A stretch of 28,499 bases of DNA from an uncultured Nesterenkonia sp. (GTDB taxonomy: Bacteria > Actinomycetota > Actinomycetes > Actinomycetales > Micrococcaceae). The DNA is taken from NCBI GenBank assembly GCA_946222885.1, contig CAMIAK010000019.1, positions 1 to 28,499 on the forward strand, written 5' to 3'. The position numbers and the translations under genes are program-made. Shown here in pieces: positions 14,976-23,181 of this stretch (within the stretch, counting starts at the first letter, position 1; the number at the start of each line of letters is the position of its first letter). Below the pieces are notes generated by a model, which was not told the origin of the DNA, did not search any database, and worked only from the letters and a program-made list of their open reading frames with translations.

Positions 14976-16400
14976 GTGTCAGCATCTGAGCCTGCGGAGC
15001 AGATCATCCGCGCGACCCCTTCTGCGGCGGAGCCTGTCTACATCGGAGTGACCCCCGAATCCTCCACGGCGGCGCCCTCGTCTTCCCTCTCTGAACTGGT
15101 CGCCGGCTCCTCCGGCAGGTTGGAGCCGGACTGGGACGCCTGGGCGGAGATCCTCGCCTTCGGAGCACCTCTGGCGGGCAGGACATCTTTTGCGGGGTAC
15201 CGCCGGCTGCAGCCGGGGGAGTACGCGCAGTGGGATGGAACCCCCGACGCCGGCCGCTGGACGCTGGGCCGGGAGGCATGGAGCTGGGCAGAGATCGAAC
15301 CGGAGCCGGACCTGGCGCCGGAGGATCTGACCGGAGAGGTCCTTGAGGGCCTGGGGGAGCAGATCGGAGCCATCGAAGGGCCGCTGAACCCGATGCTCTC
15401 CGGGGGACGTGATTCCCGCCTGCTCACCGCAGTGGCGCTGCGGACCCATGGGGCGGAGAACCTGACCGCCTGGACCACGTCCTCTGACACTGGAACTTCC
15501 ATGGAGGAGCTGGTTGCGGCCAAGACCGCTGCGCAGCTCGGTGTGGACCACCGAATCGTGGCGGCCCGTCACGCGGACTTCTCTCGAGATGTGCGTGACT
15601 ATGCCCGCACCGTGGACTACATGGCCTCCTTCCACATCTGGCTGATGCCGGTGGCCCGTGAGCTCTCCGCGGCTCAGGGCACTGTGCTGGACGGCCTGGG
15701 CGGAGGCATCTTCCTCGGCGGCGGCTTCCCGGATGATCCTGCGCTTGCAGGCGGTGCTTCCCCGGAACAGCTGGCGGAGTCCCGCTTCGAACGGTTGGGC
15801 AAGTATCTCGACGCCGCTGACGAGGTCCTGGCTCCCGGGGTGGCGGATACTCTGCGGGAACGGGCGTGGGCTGATTTCGAACCGGTCGCACGGGCTTTTG
15901 CGGATCACCCGAACGGGGCCACATTGACCGCTTATCTGACCCGTACTCTGCCGGGCATCAGTCTGGCTCCGTCCAAGGTGTTGGGCAGCGCCCGGCCGGT
16001 GCGCATGCCGATCGTGGGGGACCGCGTCATCGCTGCGGCTCTGCGGGTGGGGCACTCTGCGAAGAACGACGGCGCCTGGTACCACGACCTTCTCGCCCAG
16101 GCGGACCCGCGGCTGGGTGATATGCCCACCGCGGCTGACCTGACCAAGCGCCGGCAGCATGTCCGTCGCGGCGCCAGCCGTGAGGCCGCCCAATGGTACC
16201 GGGAACTCCTGCTCGACAGCCCGGTGGCTGAGCTGCTTTCGGAGAGGCTGCGCCAGGCGGAGCTTCGGCACTGGCAGGATCAGCTGGCCAGGACGAAGCC
16301 GCAGCACCTGCTCCGGGGACTCGCGATGCTGGCCCTGTGGCTGGAGGACTACGGGCCGCAGCTCACCTCAGCGCAGGTCCCGTTCGGAGAGGGTTCCTGA
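14976..16400 (+). CDS. Asparagine synthase-family protein lacking the glutaminase domain
   Basis: 474 aa from the GTG at 14976. The PP-loop ATP pyrophosphatase signature SGGRDS is at residues 142-147, preceded by a GYRRLQPGEYAQWDG segment (about 75-89) like the linker strand that ends the N-terminal part of asparagine synthetase B homologues. The N-terminal cysteine glutaminase domain is missing, so ammonia or an amine must come from elsewhere. Such truncated homologues adenylate a carboxylate and form amides or cyclise peptides. In this context amidation of a uronate or an amino-acid substituent is plausible, but inferred. It overlaps the next gene by 1 nt (TGATG). In-frame ATGs at 14964 and 14967 are rejected as starts because they lie within the -10 box. 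Confidence 0.82.
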   Translation: MSASEPAEQIIRATPSAAEPVYIGVTPESSTAAPSSSLSELVAGSSGRLEPDWDAWAEILAFGAPLAGRTSFAGYRRLQPGEYAQWDGTPDAGRWTLGREAWSWAEIEPEPDLAPEDLTGEVLEGLGEQIGAIEGPLNPMLSGGRDSRLLTAVALRTHGAENLTAWTTSSDTGTSMEELVAAKTAAQLGVDHRIVAARHADFSRDVRDYARTVDYMASFHIWLMPVARELSAAQGTVLDGLGGGIFLGGGFPDDPALAGGASPEQLAESRFERLGKYLDAADEVLAPGVADTLRERAWADFEPVARAFADHPNGATLTAYLTRTLPGISLAPSKVLGSARPVRMPIVGDRVIAAALRVGHSAKNDGAWYHDLLAQADPRLGDMPTAADLTKRRQHVRRGASREAAQWYRELLLDSPVAELLSERLRQAELRHWQDQLARTKPQHLLRGLAMLALWLEDYGPQLTSAQVPFGEGS

Positions 16401-17572
16401 TGACTGAACTGACCGCTCCGCCCCAGCCCTACGCCTACCTCCGAGTGGGTCTCCTCAATGCCCACCCCCTCTTCGAGGGCATCGGCACCAGGATCCCCCT
16501 GGAGGGCGCAGATCTCATGGATGTGCTGAAGAACGGGCTGGACTACCTTCTCCTCGGCCCTCAGGACCTCCGTTCCTCTGACGCTCTGGAGACGCTGATC
16601 GCCTGCGAGGGGGAGGGGATCCCCACTGTTCTGCGGGCGGAGAGCGTCGAAGATCTGCAGGCTCCGGTGGCCGCAGTGGTCAGCCATGTCGTGACCTTCT
16701 CCGCGGAGGTTCACCGGTCGGCTCTGGCTCAGGTCGGCTCTGATCGTGTTCTCCTGCTGGAACTGCCGGTGGACCCGGCTGAGGTCCTCCTTGAAGGTGG
16801 CGGGACATCAGAAGCTCTCGTCCCGGAGGCGGTCTCCCGCCGTCGTGAGCTGATCGCCGCGCGTTCTCCGAAGGCTCTGATGGACCGGTTGGCCGGCTTT
16901 CTCGGTTTCGCCGTGGAGCCGGATCCGCTGGTCACAGCCATTGTGGTCTCCCGGAAGGCGGAGAACCTCGATCACACTCTGCAGAACCTCTCGCGCCAGC
17001 AGCACACGCGGCTGGACGTTCTGCTGGTCATCGATCCGCTCTATGAGCGACAGGCTCGTGAACTCACAGCGAGTTGGGACATCCCAGTGCGGGTGGTCGT
17101 GGCCCAGCCGCGCAGCACGCTGGCCGACCGTCTGAACCTGGGCGTCCTGCACGCACAGGGGGAGCTGGTGACCGTCTTCGAGGAGAACGCGCTCTACGGA
17201 CCGCATCACATCACGGATCTGGTCCAGGCTGTTCAGCACTCCGGGGCTCAGCTGGTGGGCAAGGCCAGTTGGTACGTCTACGACGGCGTCAAGGGCAGGA
17301 TGGTGTCTCGGGCGGCTGCTCTCCAGCGGACATATGACGAAACACCCGCACTGGGAACCATGCTGCTGAGGCGGGAGACTGCTCAGCGTCTCGGCTTCAC
17401 CCGCCGCGCCACCGGCACCAACTGGCCGCTGGCCGAAAGACTGCTGAATGCCGGTGGTAGCATCTACTCAGTTCACGCCTACGACACGGTCATACCCAAA
17501 AAGGGCCAGACGCTGCAGGAGCTCTCCGTGCTGGCGTCCGGTTCCGAGGCATTTCCGTTCGGAAGCTTCTGA
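16400..17572 (+). CDS. GT2-like protein with a degenerate metal motif
   Basis: 390 aa. Residues 1-170 form an alpha/beta domain without a motif I know. Residues 176-390 follow the GT2 pattern used for chain-extending enzymes: LVTAIVVSRKAENLDHTLQNL, LDVLLVID, STLADRLNLGVLHAQGELVTVFEENALYGPHHI and GTMLLRRETAQRLGF. Where active relatives have an acidic D-x-D(D) cluster before YGP, this protein has E261-E262-N263. The later acidic position expected after GF also reads TNWPLAERLL. It may use glutamates, or be inactive and serve as a partner. The start is set by the 1-nt overlap with the preceding stop and GGAGAGGG just upstream. Confidence 0.78.
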   Translation: MTELTAPPQPYAYLRVGLLNAHPLFEGIGTRIPLEGADLMDVLKNGLDYLLLGPQDLRSSDALETLIACEGEGIPTVLRAESVEDLQAPVAAVVSHVVTFSAEVHRSALAQVGSDRVLLLELPVDPAEVLLEGGGTSEALVPEAVSRRRELIAARSPKALMDRLAGFLGFAVEPDPLVTAIVVSRKAENLDHTLQNLSRQQHTRLDVLLVIDPLYERQARELTASWDIPVRVVVAQPRSTLADRLNLGVLHAQGELVTVFEENALYGPHHITDLVQAVQHSGAQLVGKASWYVYDGVKGRMVSRAAALQRTYDETPALGTMLLRRETAQRLGFTRRATGTNWPLAERLLNAGGSIYSVHAYDTVIPKKGQTLQELSVLASGSEAFPFGSF

Positions 17573-17605
17573 CGAATCACTCCACCAACCGAAGAGCTTA
17601 ACTGG

Positions 17606-20602
17606 ATGACTAACACTGAGACGGCGGAGGGGGCCGCCAGCGGCGTCCCGGCCGCACCTGAAGCAGCGACGGCGAGCGGCCCGGTACGCATCGGTCAGGC
17701 ACGGGCACTCGCCTATAAGGTTCCTCAGGACGGCCCAGTCCGGGTGAACTATGTGGTGCTCCTGGAAGCCCAGGACTCCGCCGGCACCACCATCCAGGGC
17801 ACCGGTGAAGGCCAGCCCCGCGGGGAGCTCACCGGGGACGACGCCAATGCCTCCTGGGATTTCCTCGAGAGCCTGCTGCAGAAGCTGCATCGGCTGGAGC
17901 TTCCCGTGGAAACCCCCTCTCAAGCGGTGAAGACGGTCAGAGACCTGATGAAGGACTTCGCCGGGCTGGCGGCTGAACATGCAGCTGACCCCCGGAACAA
18001 GCGGCCGTACCGGGGCACGCTCCTGGGCGTGGAGACCGCTCTGTTGGACCTGATCGGCAAGGCGAGCGGTCTGCCGCTGTATGAGCTTCTCGGCCGTGTA
18101 CGTGATGAAGCCCCGCTGATCCCACGCCCTATGCGTCCGAGCCAGCCTCACACCAAGATCAGAGCATCCCTCGGCCGCCAGGCAGGACGATTCGAGGCGG
18201 TCCGTGTCGCCGGGACCCGTGACGTGGAGAAGACCGCAGACTTCTTGGATCTCGTCGGTCTGATCGCCCGCAGCCGTGAGGTCCAACAGGCGGATAAGCC
18301 GCTTTGGCTGGAGATGGACGGGGCGATGGACCGCGAGGAGGCCACTGCGTTGGTCTCGGAGATTGCAGACTCCATGAATAAGGGATACCTCCCCGCTCAG
18401 GTCTACCTCGAGCAGCCTGTTCTGATGCGGTATGCGGACCATCTGCCGGCATTGCAGAAGCAGGCCGATGAGCTGCTGGTCCAGCCCGGCGCTGGTGAGC
18501 GCAAGCTGACCATCGTGGGGGACGAGTCCATATGGGACATCCACAGCTTCGGGCGTCTGAAGAAGCTCGGCGGCATCCGTGCTGTCTCCATCCGTCCGGC
18601 GCAGGCCGGCGGCCTGCTGCCGAGCCTGGAGTTGGCAGAGGCCGTCCAGGCTTACTCCTCGGAAGCTAAGATCACTTTGACTCGCATGCCGGGTGCGGGA
18701 CGCCTCACGGAGTCCTCGCTTCAGCACCTGGCTTTGGCGCTTCCCGGGGTCGACGGCGTGAGCGTGAGCACCTTCAGCCACAGCAAGCTTCCCTTCGCCC
18801 TGTGGGCGGACGAGTCCCAGGAGGATGAGGCTTTCGCTGAGGACGAGTCCGACGAGGTCGGGGACCTGGGCTACCAGTCTGAAGCTGCCGACTCGGAGCA
18901 GGAGGACCTCGCGGAGGAGTACACCTCCGGCGCGAAGGAAGCTGACTCGGACGGGGATGAGGAGTCTTCGTACGACGACGGTGAAGATGATGCGGCAGAA
19001 GAGTCTGTCTCCACGGGTCAGCGGGAGACGGAGACGGGTGAATCTGAGGGCGATGATGAGGTTCCCACACTGCGGACCACCACGGCCAAGAGCCTGCCTG
19101 GCCTTGGCCTGGCAGTCTCCTATGTCCCGCTGGTCAGTGAAGCCCGTCGCTTCGCCACTGTTCCGGAACTCCCCGAACCGATGAACGAGGGCAAGCTTCC
19201 TGCCCGCTATGAGAATGTGGAAGACGTCCGGCCGCTGGGCCCGAACGGGACGAAGGGTTACCTCTTGGAGAAGCGGGCTCTGGCCCGCGGGCTCTCGACC
19301 ACCCGTTATTCGAAGAGCGCCTTTGTGGCCTTCGACGGTGTGAACCCGGCGGTGAACTTCAAATGGAGTCGGAGCCCCGTCTCCAGCGCGGTGGCGATCT
19401 CGATCTGCACCCATAAGGAAGCAACCCGTCTGGTCCTGGAGGACGCGGGGGTCCCGACGCCGCAGGGACGGACCTTCCGCAACGGCGACTTCGACAGCGC
19501 CCGCGCCTTTGTGAAGCTCATCGGCTTCCCGGTGGTGGTCAAGCCCAGCATGGGCATCCGTGGGATCGGTGTGATCGCGGGCATCGAGGATGAGAAGCAG
19601 CTCGAGGAAGCGTTCGAGCTGATGGCCGACAGCAAGTTCGGCGGCCAGGACTTCATCGTGGAGAAGCACATCAACGGCCGTGACCACCGCATCCTGGTGG
19701 TCGGGGGAGAAGTGGTGGGAGCCATCCAGCGAAAGCCTGCTTCGATCCTCGGCGACGGCCGCAGCTCGGTGGCTGAGCTGCTCATCCATCGGAACGTCGC
19801 CCGTCGTGCGAACCCTCATCTGTGGACCCGGCCTGCGAAGTTCGACGGGACCATGGCGCACCAGCTCGCAAAGACAGGACTCACCCTGGAGTCCGTGCTG
19901 CCCGCCGGGGAAGAGGTGACGTTATCCAACACCGCGAACATCTCTCAGGGCGCCGACTCCATCGACGTGTTCGACACTCTGCACCCCACCATCGTGGAGG
20001 CCTGCAAGAAGGCTGTGGCAGCGGTCCCGGGCATGCAGTACTGCGGTGTCGACTTCCTCCTTGAGGATCCGTCGAAGGCAGTCGACGAGCAGGATGCCGC
20101 GATCATCGAGCTCAACGCGCATGCGGCGATCGGAAACTGCGAATACCCGATGTTCGGCACCGGGCGCCAGGTGGCGCAGCGTCTCATGGACCTGACCATC
20201 GAGCAGGAGAACCTGCAGGTCACTGATCCCCAGGAGCAGCTGACGGTCCATCTGACCGTCCGGGGGAAGGTCACCCGTGTGGGCTTCCGCAAGTGGCTGC
20301 AGCGCCATGCGCTGAAGATGGGTGCTACCGGCTGGGTGCGGAACCTGAACCGCCGCACGGTGGAAGCCGTGGTGCAGGGCCCCACGGAGCGCATCGCTCC
20401 ACTGGTGGCCTCCTGCATCATCGGCCCGTCCAAGGCCCTTCCCACCTCCTACAACGCCACGATCATTCCCTCCGCTGAGGCAGAGCTTCCGGAGAGCGAT
20501 GACTTCGAGATCCGTTCCCGCCCTGCCCTTGAAGACCTCTCTGAGGCCGAGCAGGCTGAGATCCATGAGCTTGCCCAGGCAGAACAGGAGCAGGACCAGT
20601 GA
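17606..20602 (+). CDS. Three-domain fusion: enolase-superfamily domain, CphA-like ATP-grasp, acylphosphatase
   Basis: 998 aa. Residues 28-150 are the enolase capping domain and 150-395 the barrel. Metal ligands are largely kept (E236/D238, E269 in YLEQP, D306 in GDES). The catalytic lysines are replaced: the KxK pair reads R200-V-A202, and the lysine before the AGGL motif is R330. Residues 401-488 are a strongly acidic linker. Residues 600-870 are ATP-grasp: VVVKPSMGIRGIGV (K646), IVEKHINGRDHRILVV, LGDGRSSVAEL and IIELNAH (E835, N837), all intact. Residues 880-965 are acylphosphatase-like, with GFR (R895) and GWVRN (N913), both catalytic residues present. The enolase half is probably a pseudoenzyme or binding domain; the ligase and acylphosphatase should work. 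It precedes 20599-21771 with a 4-nt overlap and is homologous to the interrupted gene at 23182-24948. Confidence 0.9.
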   Translation: MTNTETAEGAASGVPAAPEAATASGPVRIGQARALAYKVPQDGPVRVNYVVLLEAQDSAGTTIQGTGEGQPRGELTGDDANASWDFLESLLQKLHRLELPVETPSQAVKTVRDLMKDFAGLAAEHAADPRNKRPYRGTLLGVETALLDLIGKASGLPLYELLGRVRDEAPLIPRPMRPSQPHTKIRASLGRQAGRFEAVRVAGTRDVEKTADFLDLVGLIARSREVQQADKPLWLEMDGAMDREEATALVSEIADSMNKGYLPAQVYLEQPVLMRYADHLPALQKQADELLVQPGAGERKLTIVGDESIWDIHSFGRLKKLGGIRAVSIRPAQAGGLLPSLELAEAVQAYSSEAKITLTRMPGAGRLTESSLQHLALALPGVDGVSVSTFSHSKLPFALWADESQEDEAFAEDESDEVGDLGYQSEAADSEQEDLAEEYTSGAKEADSDGDEESSYDDGEDDAAEESVSTGQRETETGESEGDDEVPTLRTTTAKSLPGLGLAVSYVPLVSEARRFATVPELPEPMNEGKLPARYENVEDVRPLGPNGTKGYLLEKRALARGLSTTRYSKSAFVAFDGVNPAVNFKWSRSPVSSAVAISICTHKEATRLVLEDAGVPTPQGRTFRNGDFDSARAFVKLIGFPVVVKPSMGIRGIGVIAGIEDEKQLEEAFELMADSKFGGQDFIVEKHINGRDHRILVVGGEVVGAIQRKPASILGDGRSSVAELLIHRNVARRANPHLWTRPAKFDGTMAHQLAKTGLTLESVLPAGEEVTLSNTANISQGADSIDVFDTLHPTIVEACKKAVAAVPGMQYCGVDFLLEDPSKAVDEQDAAIIELNAHAAIGNCEYPMFGTGRQVAQRLMDLTIEQENLQVTDPQEQLTVHLTVRGKVTRVGFRKWLQRHALKMGATGWVRNLNRRTVEAVVQGPTERIAPLVASCIIGPSKALPTSYNATIIPSAEAELPESDDFEIRSRPALEDLSEAEQAEIHELAQAEQEQDQ

Positions 20603-21771
20603 GCACCAGTACTGAAGCACGCAGCGCTGCACAGGCCGCCGGAGAGATCACCCGCGGGATGAGGGACGGCGTCGAGGTCCATAAGGCCGCTCTGCAGGCT
20701 GGTCTCAACACACGGCTGCTGCCGCGCCAGGTCCTGCAGGTCTACGGCCGCGGGGGAGTGAAGACCTCTTTCACCCATGGCATCCCTCAGGCTTCCACCC
20801 TCTCCGGCGTCACGTTCACCCAGGATCTGCGTATGCGGCGGGGACTGCTGGGCAAGGCTGGGATCTCCCAGCCCCGCGGAGCGACGTTCTCCATCGGCAA
20901 GGCGCGTCCTTCCATCCGGCGCTACGCCGAAAAGCTGGGGTATCCGGTGGTGGTCAAGCCGTCGTTGGGTGACAGCACGATCGATGTGATGCGTGGGATC
21001 AGGAACCGGCATGAGTTGGACTCGGCGCTCAACACGTTGATGACGCCGCCGGAGGAACGAGAGGACAGCACCCAGGCTGCTTATGGCATCACTGAGCTGC
21101 GTAAGCCGGGCTGGGAGAACGGTCGGGTGACTGTTCCCCCGGGATACCGTGTGCTCGTCGAAGAGGAGCTCCGTGGCGATTACCTCCGGTTGCTCATAGT
21201 CGACCGGAAGGTCGTGAGCGCGGTTCGCTGCTCGCAGGACCCGTGGGGAGCCGACAACGAAGAGGCACCGGTGAATGACCTGGATCCTGAGGTGCTGGCG
21301 ACCGCAGAGAATGTTGTCACGGCGCTTCCCGGACTGAGTCTCCTCGCCGTAGACGTTGTGGCCCTGCCCGAGGCGGACGAGGAGGGGGCGCGGGTCAAAG
21401 TTGTGGACGTCTCGGAGCGCCCCTGGCTCGAAGTGCAGCACCGTATCAGCCCCGCTTTGAGCAACAAGCTTGCCCATAAGATCCTTCAGCATGGGGTGAA
21501 GCCTGCGAAGGCGGAGGAGCCGCGGATGAGCACTCTCAGCGTCGACGTCGACTTCGAAGGTGTGGTCTCACCCAAAGAGTTCGTGGCAGCTCTCTCCGCG
21601 TATGCTTCTCAGCAGGAGCTTGGCCTCGGGCTGGACATCCGGAACAACGCGCTGGGCTACGTCGGCGGACGTCTGGAAGGTACGCCGCAGAGAATCGCTG
21701 AGCTTGTCGAAGTGGTTCTTGACCGCGGCGTTGACGGGCAGAGCGCTATGAAGGCAGAGATTACGCAGTAA
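20599..21771 (+). CDS. Degenerate ATP-grasp-like partner protein with acylphosphatase-like tail
   Basis: 390 aa starting with a GTG that overlaps the previous stop (GTGA), with AGGAG 8 nt upstream. Residues about 50-300 follow the CphA-like ATP-grasp order: GIPQASTLSGVTFTQDLRMRRGLL, YPVVVKPSLGD (K120 kept), VLVEEELRGDYLRLLIV and LSLLAVDVVALPEADE. The metal-binding E-x-N reads D270-V-S272 and the usual glycine-rich loop is lost, so catalysis is doubtful. Residues 310-390 resemble an acylphosphatase fold without the catalytic arginine and asparagine. It is paralogous to 24948-26024. The tight coupling suggests a heterodimer with the 998-aa fusion; that is inference. Confidence 0.82.
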   Translation: MSTSTEARSAAQAAGEITRGMRDGVEVHKAALQAGLNTRLLPRQVLQVYGRGGVKTSFTHGIPQASTLSGVTFTQDLRMRRGLLGKAGISQPRGATFSIGKARPSIRRYAEKLGYPVVVKPSLGDSTIDVMRGIRNRHELDSALNTLMTPPEEREDSTQAAYGITELRKPGWENGRVTVPPGYRVLVEEELRGDYLRLLIVDRKVVSAVRCSQDPWGADNEEAPVNDLDPEVLATAENVVTALPGLSLLAVDVVALPEADEEGARVKVVDVSERPWLEVQHRISPALSNKLAHKILQHGVKPAKAEEPRMSTLSVDVDFEGVVSPKEFVAALSAYASQQELGLGLDIRNNALGYVGGRLEGTPQRIAELVEVVLDRGVDGQSAMKAEITQ

Positions 21772-21783
21772 ACACGTGTACTG
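21766..21783. repeat. Imperfect 18-bp palindrome overlapping a stop codon
   Basis: CAGTAAACACGTGTACTG has a perfect ACACGTGT core (21772-21779) and CAGT/ACTG flanks with a 2-nt asymmetry. It overlaps the TAA of the preceding gene and lies in the 59-bp gap before the enolase gene. It could be an operator or a weak hairpin; nothing in the sequence decides. Confidence 0.35.
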
Positions 21784-21830
21784 AGTGGTGTCCAGCGTGG
21801 ACAGCGCAGTCATGACCGAAAGTGAAACAC

Positions 21831-23129
21831 ATGCCAGAAACCAAGCTGATCATCGACCGGGTGCATGCCGCTCGGTACAAGATGCCGTTCAAGAAACCCT
21901 TCGTCACCGCGCGGAAGGTCAACGAGGATACGACGAACTGCATCATCCGGGTGCATGCCCAGGGGGACGATGGTCATATCTTGGGGGTGGGCGAATCTCA
22001 GCCCAAGAGTGCAGTGACCGGTGATCTGGGCCCGAATCGCGCGTGGAACTACATCGTGGACGCGGTGGCGCTTCTTGAGGGCAAAGAGATCGATATCTCC
22101 TCGACGGCATCGGCGCGACAGTCGATTCGTGAGGCCCTTGTCGACGTCGACGAGTTGGCTCGAGACCAGTCGACGAAGGAAAACCGGGAGCATCCCTTCC
22201 GGGGAAGCCGGGTCGGCTTTGAGATGGCACTGTTGGATCTCGCAGCCAAAGGGATGGGCGTCTCCGTCGTAGAACTTCTGGGAGGATCCCAGCGGGAGAC
22301 CGTCACAGCGACTGCTTACACCCTCTCGGCGAACAACACCGTTGACGAGATCTCCCGCAAGGTGAAGTTCTGGAACAAGAAGGTCGGCGTGAACCGGGTA
22401 AAGGTCAAAGGCGACCTCGAAGAGAACCTGGGGTGGTTGCGGGCGATCCACAGTGCAAACGTTTCGGCCGGCGCAGTGAAGCCGATCTGGATCGACTTCA
22501 ATGAGAGCTTCAATGTGGAGCAGGGGAAGACCCTTGTCCAGCGTCTGAGCCAGGAGATCAAGGAAGGCAACCTTCCTGAGACTCTTACGCTGGAGCAGCC
22601 CTACCCCAAGGCAGAGGGTGTTCATCTCCCGGCCCTTCAGAAGGCCGCTGACCAGGCTGTTGAGACGGCCGGTGTGGGAGACATCCGCATCATGCCCGAT
22701 GAGAGTCTCTGGGACGTGGAAGATCTGGAGCGTATCCATGAAGCCGGCGGGTGCAAAGCGATCAACATCAAGATGGCCAAGGCCGGCGGTCTGCTCACCA
22801 GCATGGACATCGCAGAACGGGCCGTTGAGCTCAACCCGAACACTTACCTCTACATCGGCGGCATCATCGGAGCCAGTGATCTCACGGCGTGGGGGCTGCA
22901 CCACCTTGCCCGTGCGTTCCCACGGCTGGACTATTTCTCCCAGACACCGCCCCGCAATCTCCTTGAACGCATCACGGAGCCTCCGCTGCGCGTCAAGAAG
23001 GGCACATTCACCCATGTGAACACTCGTGCCCCGGGCATGGGTGTCGAGCTCGAATACCAGTCCGTCGTGCCGTACATCGACCGGCAGGTCTGGCACCCTG
23101 CGCCTCCCAAAGAATCCTGCTGGGACTAG
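21831..23129 (+). CDS. Enolase-superfamily enzyme (muconate-lactonizing/dipeptide-epimerase type)
   Basis: 432 aa from the ATG at 21831. Residues 1-140 are the capping domain and the rest the barrel. All catalytic positions are present: K191-V-K193 on strand two, metal ligands D222 (with N224), E255 in LEQP and D290 in PDES, and K314 in INIKMAKAGGL. This two-lysine arrangement is that of the MLE subgroup, which includes L-Ala-Glu and other dipeptide epimerases, N-acylamino-acid racemases and o-succinylbenzoate synthase. Next to four ATP-grasp genes, a peptide or N-acyl amino acid epimerase is the most attractive reading, but specificity is not visible. The protein is a clear homologue of the N-terminal part of the 998-aa fusion. 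A GTG at 21822 is an alternative start; SD evidence is weak for both. Confidence 0.87.
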   Translation: MPETKLIIDRVHAARYKMPFKKPFVTARKVNEDTTNCIIRVHAQGDDGHILGVGESQPKSAVTGDLGPNRAWNYIVDAVALLEGKEIDISSTASARQSIREALVDVDELARDQSTKENREHPFRGSRVGFEMALLDLAAKGMGVSVVELLGGSQRETVTATAYTLSANNTVDEISRKVKFWNKKVGVNRVKVKGDLEENLGWLRAIHSANVSAGAVKPIWIDFNESFNVEQGKTLVQRLSQEIKEGNLPETLTLEQPYPKAEGVHLPALQKAADQAVETAGVGDIRIMPDESLWDVEDLERIHEAGGCKAINIKMAKAGGLLTSMDIAERAVELNPNTYLYIGGIIGASDLTAWGLHHLARAFPRLDYFSQTPPRNLLERITEPPLRVKKGTFTHVNTRAPGMGVELEYQSVVPYIDRQVWHPAPPKESCWD

Positions 23130-23181
23130 GATTCAGGTATAGAGTCCTTTTCAACACAGTCTCGGCGAGGGAGCTAGCAGG

